A stretch of DNA of 6,262 nucleotides from Acidobacteriota bacterium (GTDB lineage: Bacteria; Acidobacteriota; Aminicenantia; UBA2199). The notes beneath the pieces are model-generated. The model did no database searches, was not told the DNA's origin, and was given only the letters and a program-made list of their open reading frames with translations. Shown here piece after piece: positions 1-6,091 of the stretch; the first letter of the stretch is position 1; the number at the start of each line of letters is the position of its first letter. A program made the position numbers and the translations under genes. The stretch covers positions 1-6,262 of the forward strand of contig JAQUQF010000107.1 of assembly GCA_028749105.1 (NCBI GenBank), read 5' to 3'.

Positions 1-136
1 GGCACTCGACAGCCGCATCAACTCGTTGATTTCGCTGATCGAACCTGTTATAATCTTCACATTGGGGATGGTGATCGCCGTGATGCTCGTTTCCGTATAC
101 TTGCCGATATTCAGCGCCGTGAAGGTCATCCGATGA
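1..136 (+). CDS. gspF: GspF/PilC-family inner-membrane platform protein, C-terminal fragment
   Basis: The 5' end lies outside the window. The open frame runs from base 2 to the TGA at 134-136 and encodes 44 residues. The visible tail contains ISLIEPVIIFTLGMVIAVML followed by a short segment around YLPIF. This is the characteristic end of the GspF/PilC family: a Leu-Ile-Glu-Pro motif at the start of the last transmembrane helix, then an aliphatic stretch ending in (Y)LPIF. Family members are polytopic inner-membrane proteins that form the assembly platform acted on by the GspE/PilB ATPase. The next gene begins inside this one with a four-base ATGA overlap, and that gene is the ATPase, which supports the call. 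Whether the gene should be named gspF or pilC cannot be decided from the tail alone. Confidence 0.85.
   Translation, partial: ALDSRINSLISLIEPVIIFTLGMVIAVMLVSVYLPIFSAVKVIR
121..125 (+). promoter_or_regulatory. Ribosome binding site of gspE
   Basis: GAAGG lies seven bases upstream of the ATG at 133, inside the end of gspF. Its spacing fits a Shine-Dalgarno site and supports this ATG as the gspE start, in addition to stop-start coupling with gspF. Confidence 0.6.
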
Positions 137-1671
137 CAAAATCCATCCAGATCGCCGACGTCAAGATCGATTACCCCCTGCTGGCGAAGTTCCCCGCCGA
201 GTTCCTGATCAAGAACCTCTTCTTCCCCATCGAGGAGCACGACGGCAGCATCGCGATCGCCATGCCCGACCCGGAGAACCTCGATAAGATCGGCATGATC
301 GAGAACTTCACGCGCAAGAAGGTCGTCCCGTTCCTGGCCAATCGCGACGAGCTGGAGAAGTTCCTCAAGAAGAGCGACACCTACACCAAGGTGCTGCGCG
401 ACAAAACGGAGACCTTCGCGCTCAGAAAGACCTCCGAGACCGAGGACGACGACGCCGTGGTGACCATCGAGAGCGTCACCGAGGAGGACGACTCGGTCAT
501 CCAGCTGCTGAACAACATCATCCTGACGGCGGTCAACAAAAAAGCCTCGGACATCCACATCGAGATCGGCGGCGACGCCCTGGTCATCAAGTACCGCATC
601 GACGGCATCCTGCACCAGATCATGGAGCCCCTGGACAGCGCCTTCCACTCCTTCCTGCTCACCCGCCTCAAGGTCATCTCCGAGCTGGACATCGCCGAGA
701 AGCGCGTCCCCCAGGACGGCCGCTTCCGCATGAAGTTCAAGCAGAAGACGATCGACTTCCGCGTCTCGATCATGCCCGGCATCTACGGCGAGAACGCCGT
801 CATCCGCATCCTCGACCGCGAAATGATCACCGAAAACATCGGCGAGCTCAAGCTGAAGCAGCTGGGCTTCTCCCCCGACATCCTGGAAAAGATCAACTAC
901 TACATCCGCCAGCCCTACGGCATGTTCCTGGTGACCGGCCCGACGGGCAGCGGCAAGACCACCACGCTCTACGCGGCGCTGAACGAGATCAAGGACCCGG
1001 CCGACAAGATCATCACCATCGAGGACCCGGTCGAGTACCAGGTCGAGGGCATCATCCAGATCCCGGTCAACGAGAAAAAGGGGCTGACCTTCGCCCGCGG
1101 CCTGCGCTCCATCCTGCGCCACGACCCCGACAAGATCATGGTCGGCGAGATCCGCGACCCGGAGACGGCGCAGATCGCCATCCAGTCGGCGCTGACCGGA
1201 CACCTGGTGTTCACCACCGTGCACGCCAACAACGTCTTCGACGTCCTGGGGCGCTTCATCCACATGGGCATCGACACCTACAGCTTCATCTCGGCCCTCA
1301 ACTGCATCGCCGCCCAGCGCCTGGTGCGCATCCTCTGTCCCTTGTGCAGGAAGCCCGTCAGCCTCGACAAGGCCGAACTGGCCTACAACCGCATCGACCA
1401 GAATTTCTTTTCCCAGCCCGTCTTCCGCGCCGGCGGCTGCGAGGAGTGCTCCGGCCTGGGCTATTCCGGCCGCACGGCCATCGGCGAGATCCTGGAGCTG
1501 ACCGACGAGATCAAGGAGATGATCCTGGCCCGGAAGCCCACATCCGAAATCAAGAAGGTCGCCATGGAACAGGGCATGACCCCCATCCGCGGCAACGGCC
1601 TGGCCCGCGTCAGGGCCGGCGTCACATCCATCGAGGAGCTGAACCGGGTAACGGTGAAGGAATGGGTCTGA
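133..1671 (+). CDS. gspE: GspE/PilB-family type II secretion / type IV pilus assembly ATPase
   Basis: This 512-residue protein is a full-length hexameric secretion ATPase that powers pseudopilus or pilus assembly from the cytoplasmic face of the inner membrane. Residues 1-85 resemble the GspE/MshE N-terminal domain. An acidic linker (about 90-120) leads into the N2 and catalytic domains. Visible motifs are the arginine-containing GENAVIRILDR (219-229), Walker A GPTGSGKTT (269-277), Asp box ITIEDPVEY (294-302), Walker B region around DPDKIMVGEIRD (331-342) and His box TGHLVFTTVHANN (355-367). A tetracysteine zinc site is formed by CPLC (402-405) and CEEC (436-439), typical of GspE and PilB and absent from PilT-type retraction ATPases. 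The length fits GspE (about 500) better than most PilB (about 560). The start at 133 overlaps gspF by four bases. No key residue is missing. GspE is preferred over PilB, but the PilM-P-like neighbours leave the system type partly open. Confidence 0.95.
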   Translation: MTKSIQIADVKIDYPLLAKFPAEFLIKNLFFPIEEHDGSIAIAMPDPENLDKIGMIENFTRKKVVPFLANRDELEKFLKKSDTYTKVLRDKTETFALRKTSETEDDDAVVTIESVTEEDDSVIQLLNNIILTAVNKKASDIHIEIGGDALVIKYRIDGILHQIMEPLDSAFHSFLLTRLKVISELDIAEKRVPQDGRFRMKFKQKTIDFRVSIMPGIYGENAVIRILDREMITENIGELKLKQLGFSPDILEKINYYIRQPYGMFLVTGPTGSGKTTTLYAALNEIKDPADKIITIEDPVEYQVEGIIQIPVNEKKGLTFARGLRSILRHDPDKIMVGEIRDPETAQIAIQSALTGHLVFTTVHANNVFDVLGRFIHMGIDTYSFISALNCIAAQRLVRILCPLCRKPVSLDKAELAYNRIDQNFFSQPVFRAGGCEECSGLGYSGRTAIGEILELTDEIKEMILARKPTSEIKKVAMEQGMTPIRGNGLARVRAGVTSIEELNRVTVKEWV

Positions 1672-2465
1672 GCGAGTTCTTCCTCCCCGAGCGCCTGCCA
1701 CAACAGCTCATCTACGCCGGCGACGGCTACGCCGAGATCGTCACCCTGGCCAAGGGCCGGGTCGCCGGCCGCCGGCGGCTGGATGGCGCCGATCTGGTCG
1801 GGGAAGCCGGTGAGGGCCGCGGCTGGAACGAGGTCATGGCGGGGCTGCGGCCGGAGGAGACGGGGATCGTCTTCAACGCCTCCCCCTTCATCTTCAATTT
1901 TTTCGATTTCGACAAGCTGCCCTGGCGGAAGAAAGCCCTCGGCGAACTGGTGGCCTGGCGGCTGCAGAAGATATTCCCCGGCGACATCGCGTCCTACGAC
2001 CACCGTTTCTACCGCCTGGACCGCAGGCGCATCCTCTCCATCCTCGCCCCGCGGGCACTCGCCGCAACCGCCGAGGCCCACTTTCGCGAAAAAGGCCTGC
2101 CGCTGACCTTCATCGGCAGCACGACCATGACACTGTTGCCGCGAATGGCCGCCGCCAAACCGGCGCCTGATTTCCTCATCGAGAGTGACGGTGCTGCCTG
2201 CACCATGCTTTTCCAGGACCGGCGCGCCCCCATTTACATCCGCAAGTTCCGCGGCAGCCGGCCGGCCGACACGGTCGAGGAGGTTGTCAAGACAGTGGCC
2301 TTCGTCCGCGGCCAGTACGGTATTGAGCCCCGCCGCTACTGGCTGATCGACCACCACGACAGCGCCGCCGCGATCGAAGCTGGACTCGCATCGCTCGCCG
2401 ACGGGGCCTACTCGCGACTGCAGGCGGGCCTGGGAGAGGCGCCGCACATCCCGGGCAGCCGATGA
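1662..2465 (+). CDS. PilM/GspL-like cytoplasmic actin-fold assembly protein
   Basis: This 267-residue protein has no signal peptide or membrane segment, so it is probably cytoplasmic. Residues 85-130 carry a pattern typical of the PilM / GspL cytoplasmic family: KLPWRKKALGELVAWRLQ, then a Phe-Pro, then a Tyr-Asp-His-Arg-Phe-Tyr strand, then LSILAPRALAATAEAHFREK. Around residues 172-197 ESDGAACTMLFQDR...IYIRKFRG resembles the PilM phosphate-2 strand region. The N-terminal phosphate-1 loop (about 17-35) lacks the family's Gly-x-Asp-x-Gly signature, so ATP binding is doubtful, as in GspL. In the family this protein binds the ATPase and couples it to the PilN-type partner. The ATG at 1662 overlaps gspE by ten bases. 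A GAAGGA directly abuts it, which is poor spacing, so translation probably depends on coupling. An open frame continues upstream within gspE, but its arginine-rich translation looks like a shadow. The family call comes from pattern recognition and is good but not certain. Confidence 0.75.
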   Translation: MGLSEFFLPERLPQQLIYAGDGYAEIVTLAKGRVAGRRRLDGADLVGEAGEGRGWNEVMAGLRPEETGIVFNASPFIFNFFDFDKLPWRKKALGELVAWRLQKIFPGDIASYDHRFYRLDRRRILSILAPRALAATAEAHFREKGLPLTFIGSTTMTLLPRMAAAKPAPDFLIESDGAACTMLFQDRRAPIYIRKFRGSRPADTVEEVVKTVAFVRGQYGIEPRRYWLIDHHDSAAAIEAGLASLADGAYSRLQAGLGEAPHIPGSR

Positions 2466-3004
2466 AGAAGATCGCCTACAACCTTGCCGGCGATCGCCGG
2501 GTGGACAACCGGGCCTTTGCCTGGCGCGCCACCGCGCTGACGCTGGCATCCCTGCTGCTGGGCGGCCTGGCCGTCGCCAACCTGGCCCGCCAGCGCGAGA
2601 TCGACCGCCGCGCCGGCAGCTCAACGAGCATGCTGACGGGGAAGATCGACAGGATGCGGGCCGAGAGCGGCCGGTTGCGTGGCGAGATCGATGCCTTGAA
2701 AAAGGCCTGGACAGGCGAACTGGCGACGGCAAACCGCCTGATCGAGCGCAAGAGCTTCTCCTTCGTCTCCCGCCTCGACTTCCTGGAAAAGGCCTTCCGC
2801 CCCGGGCTGCGCATCCTGCATGTCTCCCTGGTCAACGAGGCGTCGGGCCGGATCGCCATGACCATCTCCGCCCAGTCGCTGCGCGACCTGTTCGCTTTCT
2901 ACAAGAACCTGGCCCCCTACGACCTGGCCATCAGCAACGAGGTCCAGGCCGGTGATGAATACCATGCCAACCTGAGCTTCCGCTTCGACAATGAAAAAAC
3001 ATAG
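2462..3004 (+). CDS. PilN-like (GspL periplasmic part-like) bitopic inner-membrane protein
   Basis: This 180-residue protein has a short basic cytoplasmic N-terminus (MKKIAYNLAGDRR) and one hydrophobic transmembrane segment at about residues 23-42. A charged, likely coiled-coil stretch follows at about 44-95, then a ferredoxin-like periplasmic domain at about 96-176. The segment NRLIERKSFSFVSRLDFLEK, followed by FRPGLRILHVSL (91-122), closely follows the PilN family consensus: a Leu-Ile-x-Arg-Lys-x-Phe-Ser turn, a helix, then a Pro-Gly strand. PilN pairs with PilM in the cytoplasm through its N-terminus and with PilO in the periplasm; in the type II system the GspL C-terminal half plays this role. 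The PilM-like and PilO-like genes flank it directly. Its ATG overlaps the preceding stop as ATGA (2462-2465). No good ribosome site lies at normal distance, so reinitiation is likely. Confidence 0.75.
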   Translation: MKKIAYNLAGDRRVDNRAFAWRATALTLASLLLGGLAVANLARQREIDRRAGSSTSMLTGKIDRMRAESGRLRGEIDALKKAWTGELATANRLIERKSFSFVSRLDFLEKAFRPGLRILHVSLVNEASGRIAMTISAQSLRDLFAFYKNLAPYDLAISNEVQAGDEYHANLSFRFDNEKT

Positions 3005-3509
3005 GATCGCGGTCATCGTACTGCTGGCCCTGTTCGCGCTGGGCGCCGCCGCCTGCCTCTTCTCCCTGGCCTTCGCTTCGGCCCGCGGCATCTCCCGGCA
3101 GGGACGAATGGAGAAGCAGGCCGCCTTTCACTTGCAGGTGAAGGAATTCCAGGCCCTGCGCGCCGAGCTGGCAGACTGGAAGAAACTGCCTCGTGAGCTG
3201 GAGCGCTTCCGCACAAAACACATCATCAGCATTGAGGAATACGCCGCCTTCCGCCGCGACCTGAATCTGTGCCTGGATGACAACGGCTTCCCGGCCCCCG
3301 ACATCACCATGCAGTTCGGAGCCGCTCCGGGCCGCATGCGCCGCGTAAGCTTCCGCTTCAGCATCAGCGGCCCCTACTACAACATGAAGAAATTCATTTT
3401 CGCCATGGAAGGCAAGCCACGGATGCATTTTTTTGAGCATATCGAGCTGAGCGGCGGCAGTGAAAAGGTCCTGGGCCGCTTCGCCATGGAGGCCTACCTT
3501 GAAGAATAA
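2991..3509 (+). CDS. PilO/GspM-like bitopic inner-membrane protein
   Basis: This 172-residue protein has the PilO/GspM layout. A short basic start (MKKHR) leads into a transmembrane helix at about residues 6-29, then a charged helical region (about 36-75), then a small alpha-beta periplasmic domain (about 80-172). The domain includes a strand-turn pattern VSFRFSISGPYYNMKKFIF (119-137), which resembles the PilO strand FxxxGxYxxxxxFI. In the family it heterodimerises with PilN through matching folds and helps link the ATPase side of the machine to the PilP and secretin side. It overlaps the PilN-like gene by 14 bases (2991-3004) and is overlapped by the next gene. No strong ribosome site precedes its ATG. 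Sequence conservation in this family is weak, so the assignment leans on topology, the strand pattern and gene order. Confidence 0.65.
   Translation: MKKHRIAVIVLLALFALGAAACLFSLAFASARGISRQGRMEKQAAFHLQVKEFQALRAELADWKKLPRELERFRTKHIISIEEYAAFRRDLNLCLDDNGFPAPDITMQFGAAPGRMRRVSFRFSISGPYYNMKKFIFAMEGKPRMHFFEHIELSGGSEKVLGRFAMEAYLEE
3488..3492 (+). promoter_or_regulatory. Ribosome binding site selecting a TTG start for the PilP-like gene
   Basis: GGAGG ends six bases before a TTG at 3499-3501. This is near-ideal Shine-Dalgarno spacing. It decides the start of the following gene, because the only longer alternative is a GTG at 3460 with no comparable site. The motif lies inside codons of the PilO-like gene. 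Confidence 0.65.
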
Positions 3510-3927
3510 GGCCGCCGCCCTGCTGCTGGCTTTCGGCCTCCTGGCCACAACCGCCCGGGCCGAACTGCTCAAGCTGAGTTTGCTGGAAAAACCCGCCCGG
3601 CATTTTACGTTCCGCATCGACATCTTCCGCGACGCGGCCGCCGCCAACCCCGCCCCGACGGCCACGGCCGCGGCGCCCGCCCAGGCCGAGACCCTGCAGC
3701 GCACCATTGCCGAGGAGATCGCCCAGTCGGTCACCTACGAGGGCTTCATCCTCAAAAACGCGAAGCATCTGGCGCTGCTCAATGTCAGCGGCGAATTCTA
3801 TTCCGTGGGCGAAGGGGACACGGTCCTCGACAAGATCAAGATCCTGAAAATCACCAAGGACAAGGTGACCATCGAGTACGATGGCCTGCCCTACGAAATC
3901 CCCATCAAAGGAGGGCAAAATGGCTGA
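3499..3927 (+). CDS. PilP/GspC-like exported periplasmic assembly protein
   Basis: Starting from TTG at 3499 this encodes 142 residues. A clean signal peptide (basic MKNK, a leucine/alanine core at 5-16, then TTARA) predicts signal peptidase I cleavage after Ala21. There is no lipobox cysteine, whereas classical PilP is a lipoprotein. An Ala/Pro/Thr-rich linker (about 46-64) is followed by a short helix (66-77). A compact beta domain follows at about 80-138, with EGFILKN, VSGEFYSVGEGDTV and DKVTIEYDGLPYEIPI. The pattern of hydrophobic strand, Val-Gly-(Glu/Asp)-Gly-Asp, then a strand ending in an aliphatic-rich tail matches the PilP and GspC homology-region fold. That domain contacts the secretin N0 domain. 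The preceding PilO-like gene and the following secretin gene are the expected neighbours. A GTG at 3460 would add 13 residues to the N-terminus and is less likely. The gene overlaps its neighbours by 11 and 8 bases. Confidence 0.7.
   Translation: MKNKAAALLLAFGLLATTARAELLKLSLLEKPARHFTFRIDIFRDAAAANPAPTATAAAPAQAETLQRTIAEEIAQSVTYEGFILKNAKHLALLNVSGEFYSVGEGDTVLDKIKILKITKDKVTIEYDGLPYEIPIKGGQNG
3910..3915 (+). promoter_or_regulatory. Strong ribosome binding site of the secretin gene
   Basis: GGAGGG preceded by AAA, with the core GGAGG ending five bases before the ATG at 3920. This is the strongest Shine-Dalgarno match in the operon. It fixes the secretin start at 3920 rather than at an upstream in-frame alternative at 3881, and suggests that the secretin is translated at higher rate or independently of coupling. 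Confidence 0.75.
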
Positions 3928-6091
3928 CAAAAAAAATACACTGCGCCCCTTTTTCCTGCTGGCCGTCCTGCTGGCCGGCCTGGGCTGCGCCACCACCACG
4001 CACAGCCTGCGCCAGGCCCGGACATTGTTCAGCGCCGGCGACTTCGACCAGGCGCGGGAGATCCTGCTGCGCGAGGCGGCCGCCAACCCGCGCAACAGCG
4101 AGGTCAGGACCCTGCTGTTCCGCGCCCAACTGAACAGCTACCAGCGCCACCTGTTCCTGGCCCGCGCCCGGAGCAAGGAGGGGGACCGCGCCAACGCCGT
4201 CATTGAATACCAGAAGGCCCTGGCCGTCTTCCCTGGCAACAAGGAGATTCAGGCGGAGTACGATGCCTTCGTCAACCCCCAGAAGGAGGTCCGCGAGGAA
4301 AAGCCGAGGTCGGCCATCGTGCCGCCGGTGCAACTGAACGTCCGCCGCGACGAGAAGGTCAGCCTGAGCCTGAAGAACACCCCGATCACCAACATATTCA
4401 AGAGCCTGGGCAGGTCATTCAACGTCAATTTCATCTTCGACAAGGATTTCCGCGACTTCCTGCACAGCCTGGAAATCGAGAATACAACCTTCTACGAGAT
4501 ACTCAAAGTCCTGTGCATGGTCTCCAGCTCACAGTACCGGGTTCTGGACCCCAGAACCGTGATCGTCTATCCCGACATCTTCGCCAAGAAAAAAGCCTTC
4601 GACCTGCGCGGCATCAAGACGTTCTACCTCTCCAACATCAAGGCCGAGGACGCCCGCAAGCTGGTGCAGACGGTGTTCCGCGACGAGCAGCTCCTGATCC
4701 AGGAGGACCCCAACCTCAACGCCCTGGTCGTGCGCGCCGACTTCAACGCCCTGGCCGACGTGGAGCGCTTCCTGGTCAAGATGGACAAGGCGAAAAGCGA
4801 GGTCGAGCTCCAGGTCGAGATCCTGGAGATCAACCGCACCCTGGCCAACAAGCTGGGGATGGGATTCGGCACCAGCTCCATCGGCCTCAGCGCCGGCACG
4901 CTGGGCAGCGACGGGAAAATCTCCACGACCATGAATGTCGACGACCTGGGCAGCACCAATTTTTTCCTGACCATCCCCAGCGCCGCCATGAACTTCCTGG
5001 AAACGGACAGCAGCAGCAAGATCCTGGCCAAGCCCAACCTGCGCGGCCTGGACGGCGAGGAGATCTCTTTCATGGTCGGCGACGAGGTGCCGGTGCCCGA
5101 GACCCAGTACGGGGCCTATGCCGCCGGCGGCGTCAACACCGTGCCGATGACGACCTATCGCTACCGCAACGTCGGCGTGGAGATCAAGATCACCCCCTTC
5201 GTCCACCAGAACAACGAGGTCACGCTCAAGACCAAGCTGACGATCAATTTCATCTCGTCGGGCGCATCCTCCTCCTTTCCGACCTTCGGCAAGCGCGAGA
5301 TCGAAAACAGGATCCGCCTGAAAGAGGGCGAAACCAACATCATCGGCGGCCTGATCCGCGACGACGTGCGCGGCACGCTGAACGGCATCCCGGCTTTCAG
5401 CCGCATCCCCATCCTGGGCAAGCTGTTCGGCAACTCGGAAAAGAACATCAGCCAGACCGACCTGATCTTCTCCATCACCCCCAAGATCATCCGCCGCATT
5501 CCCATCAGCGGCTCCGACAACGAGGCCATCTGGGGCGGCGGGGAGCAGGCGACATCCTCCGGGAGCAGCGGGGCGGCAGTGGCCACCGGAGGGGAGGAAG
5601 GGGAGATAGTCCCCGTGCCCGCACCCGGTGCTGCGGAAGACAATCTGGAAGGCCGGACGAAAGACAAGGATACCGCCGTTGAGCCGCCCCCTTCGGGGAG
5701 CCAGGTGATGATCTCGCCCAACCCGGCCAGGTTTCCTGCCAATTCCGACACCTATTTTTTCCTGCGCATCCAATCGGCCACGCCGCTGTCGAGCCTGACG
5801 CTCAACGGCGCGCTGGGCGGCGGCAACTGCGAGATCCTCGAGATCAATACCGATTCCCTCAGCGAAAGCAATGTGAAAGTATTCAAGAACATCTCGGGCG
5901 CTTCCTTCGATCTGGGGCTGTCCTTCACCGGCGACAGCACCCAGGCGCTGGCCTCGGCCCAGATCCAGCTGAAGGTCAAGTTCATGGCCAGGGGCCGTTA
6001 CGTGCTGAACATCGGCGACGTCAAGGCTTTCGACGCCAAGCGCAGCCCGGTGACGATCACCGGCGCCGCGTGCCCGATCGAAGTGATTTGA
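3920..6091 (+). CDS. gspD: Secretin (GspD/PilQ family) with lipoprotein-type signal, N-terminal TPR region and C-terminal cohesin-like domain
   Basis: This 723-residue protein forms the outer-membrane pore of the system. The signal (residues 1-22, FFLLAVLLAGLG) ends at Cys23 followed by Ala. The lipobox is imperfect because position -3 is Gly, so lipidation is probable but not certain. Residues 29-116 hold two TPR-like helix pairs, the clearest being GDRANAVIEYQKALAVFPGN (88-107). An STN/N0-like domain spans about 137-219 (LKNTPITNIFKSLGRSF). A single N1-type domain spans about 231-296 (DPNLNALVVRAD and DVERFLVKMD). The secretin core spans about 297-525, with KPNLRGLDGEEISFMVGDEV (371-390), EGETNIIGGLIRDD (469-482) and the signature IPILGKLFGN (496-505). 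A Gly/Ser/Glu/Pro linker follows at 531-595. The last 125 residues form a beta-rich domain with a cohesin-like pattern. N2 and N3 repeats typical of proteobacterial GspD are not evident, so the core is closer to PilQ/MshL-type secretins. It is the last gene of the operon in this window. Confidence 0.9.
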   Translation: MADKKNTLRPFFLLAVLLAGLGCATTTHSLRQARTLFSAGDFDQAREILLREAAANPRNSEVRTLLFRAQLNSYQRHLFLARARSKEGDRANAVIEYQKALAVFPGNKEIQAEYDAFVNPQKEVREEKPRSAIVPPVQLNVRRDEKVSLSLKNTPITNIFKSLGRSFNVNFIFDKDFRDFLHSLEIENTTFYEILKVLCMVSSSQYRVLDPRTVIVYPDIFAKKKAFDLRGIKTFYLSNIKAEDARKLVQTVFRDEQLLIQEDPNLNALVVRADFNALADVERFLVKMDKAKSEVELQVEILEINRTLANKLGMGFGTSSIGLSAGTLGSDGKISTTMNVDDLGSTNFFLTIPSAAMNFLETDSSSKILAKPNLRGLDGEEISFMVGDEVPVPETQYGAYAAGGVNTVPMTTYRYRNVGVEIKITPFVHQNNEVTLKTKLTINFISSGASSSFPTFGKREIENRIRLKEGETNIIGGLIRDDVRGTLNGIPAFSRIPILGKLFGNSEKNISQTDLIFSITPKIIRRIPISGSDNEAIWGGGEQATSSGSSGAAVATGGEEGEIVPVPAPGAAEDNLEGRTKDKDTAVEPPPSGSQVMISPNPARFPANSDTYFFLRIQSATPLSSLTLNGALGGGNCEILEINTDSLSESNVKVFKNISGASFDLGLSFTGDSTQALASAQIQLKVKFMARGRYVLNIGDVKAFDAKRSPVTITGAACPIEVI

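Noticed and set aside
1344..1661. Upstream extension of the PilM-like frame, overlapping the end of gspE by more than 300 bases
   Set aside because: The translation is Arg/Gly/Pro-rich and reads across the gspE zinc-site region in another frame. The PilM-like protein makes sense only from the ATG at 1662.
1461..2732. Long minus-strand open frame (423 codons) opposite the PilM-like gene
   Set aside because: Low-complexity Arg/Gly/Ala-rich translation with no recognisable domain, crossing three plus-strand genes. It is a shadow caused by high third-position GC.
3460..3498. GTG at 3460 as the start of the PilP-like gene
   Set aside because: It lacks a well-spaced ribosome site and adds 13 residues before the signal peptide. 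The TTG at 3499 has GGAGG at six bases.
3881..3919. Upstream in-frame start of the secretin at 3881
   Set aside because: The ATG at 3920 has the strongest ribosome site in the window and places a proper lipoprotein-type signal at the N-terminus.
4513..5682. Long plus-strand open frame (389 codons) inside the secretin gene
   Set aside because: Translation is dominated by Arg, Gln, Gly, His and Pro with no domain pattern, while the overlapping frame encodes an intact secretin with all signature motifs.
4529..5773. Long minus-strand open frame (414 codons) opposite the secretin
   Set aside because: Biased Gly/Ala/Val/Asp-rich composition lacking motifs, typical antisense shadow of a GC-rich coding region.
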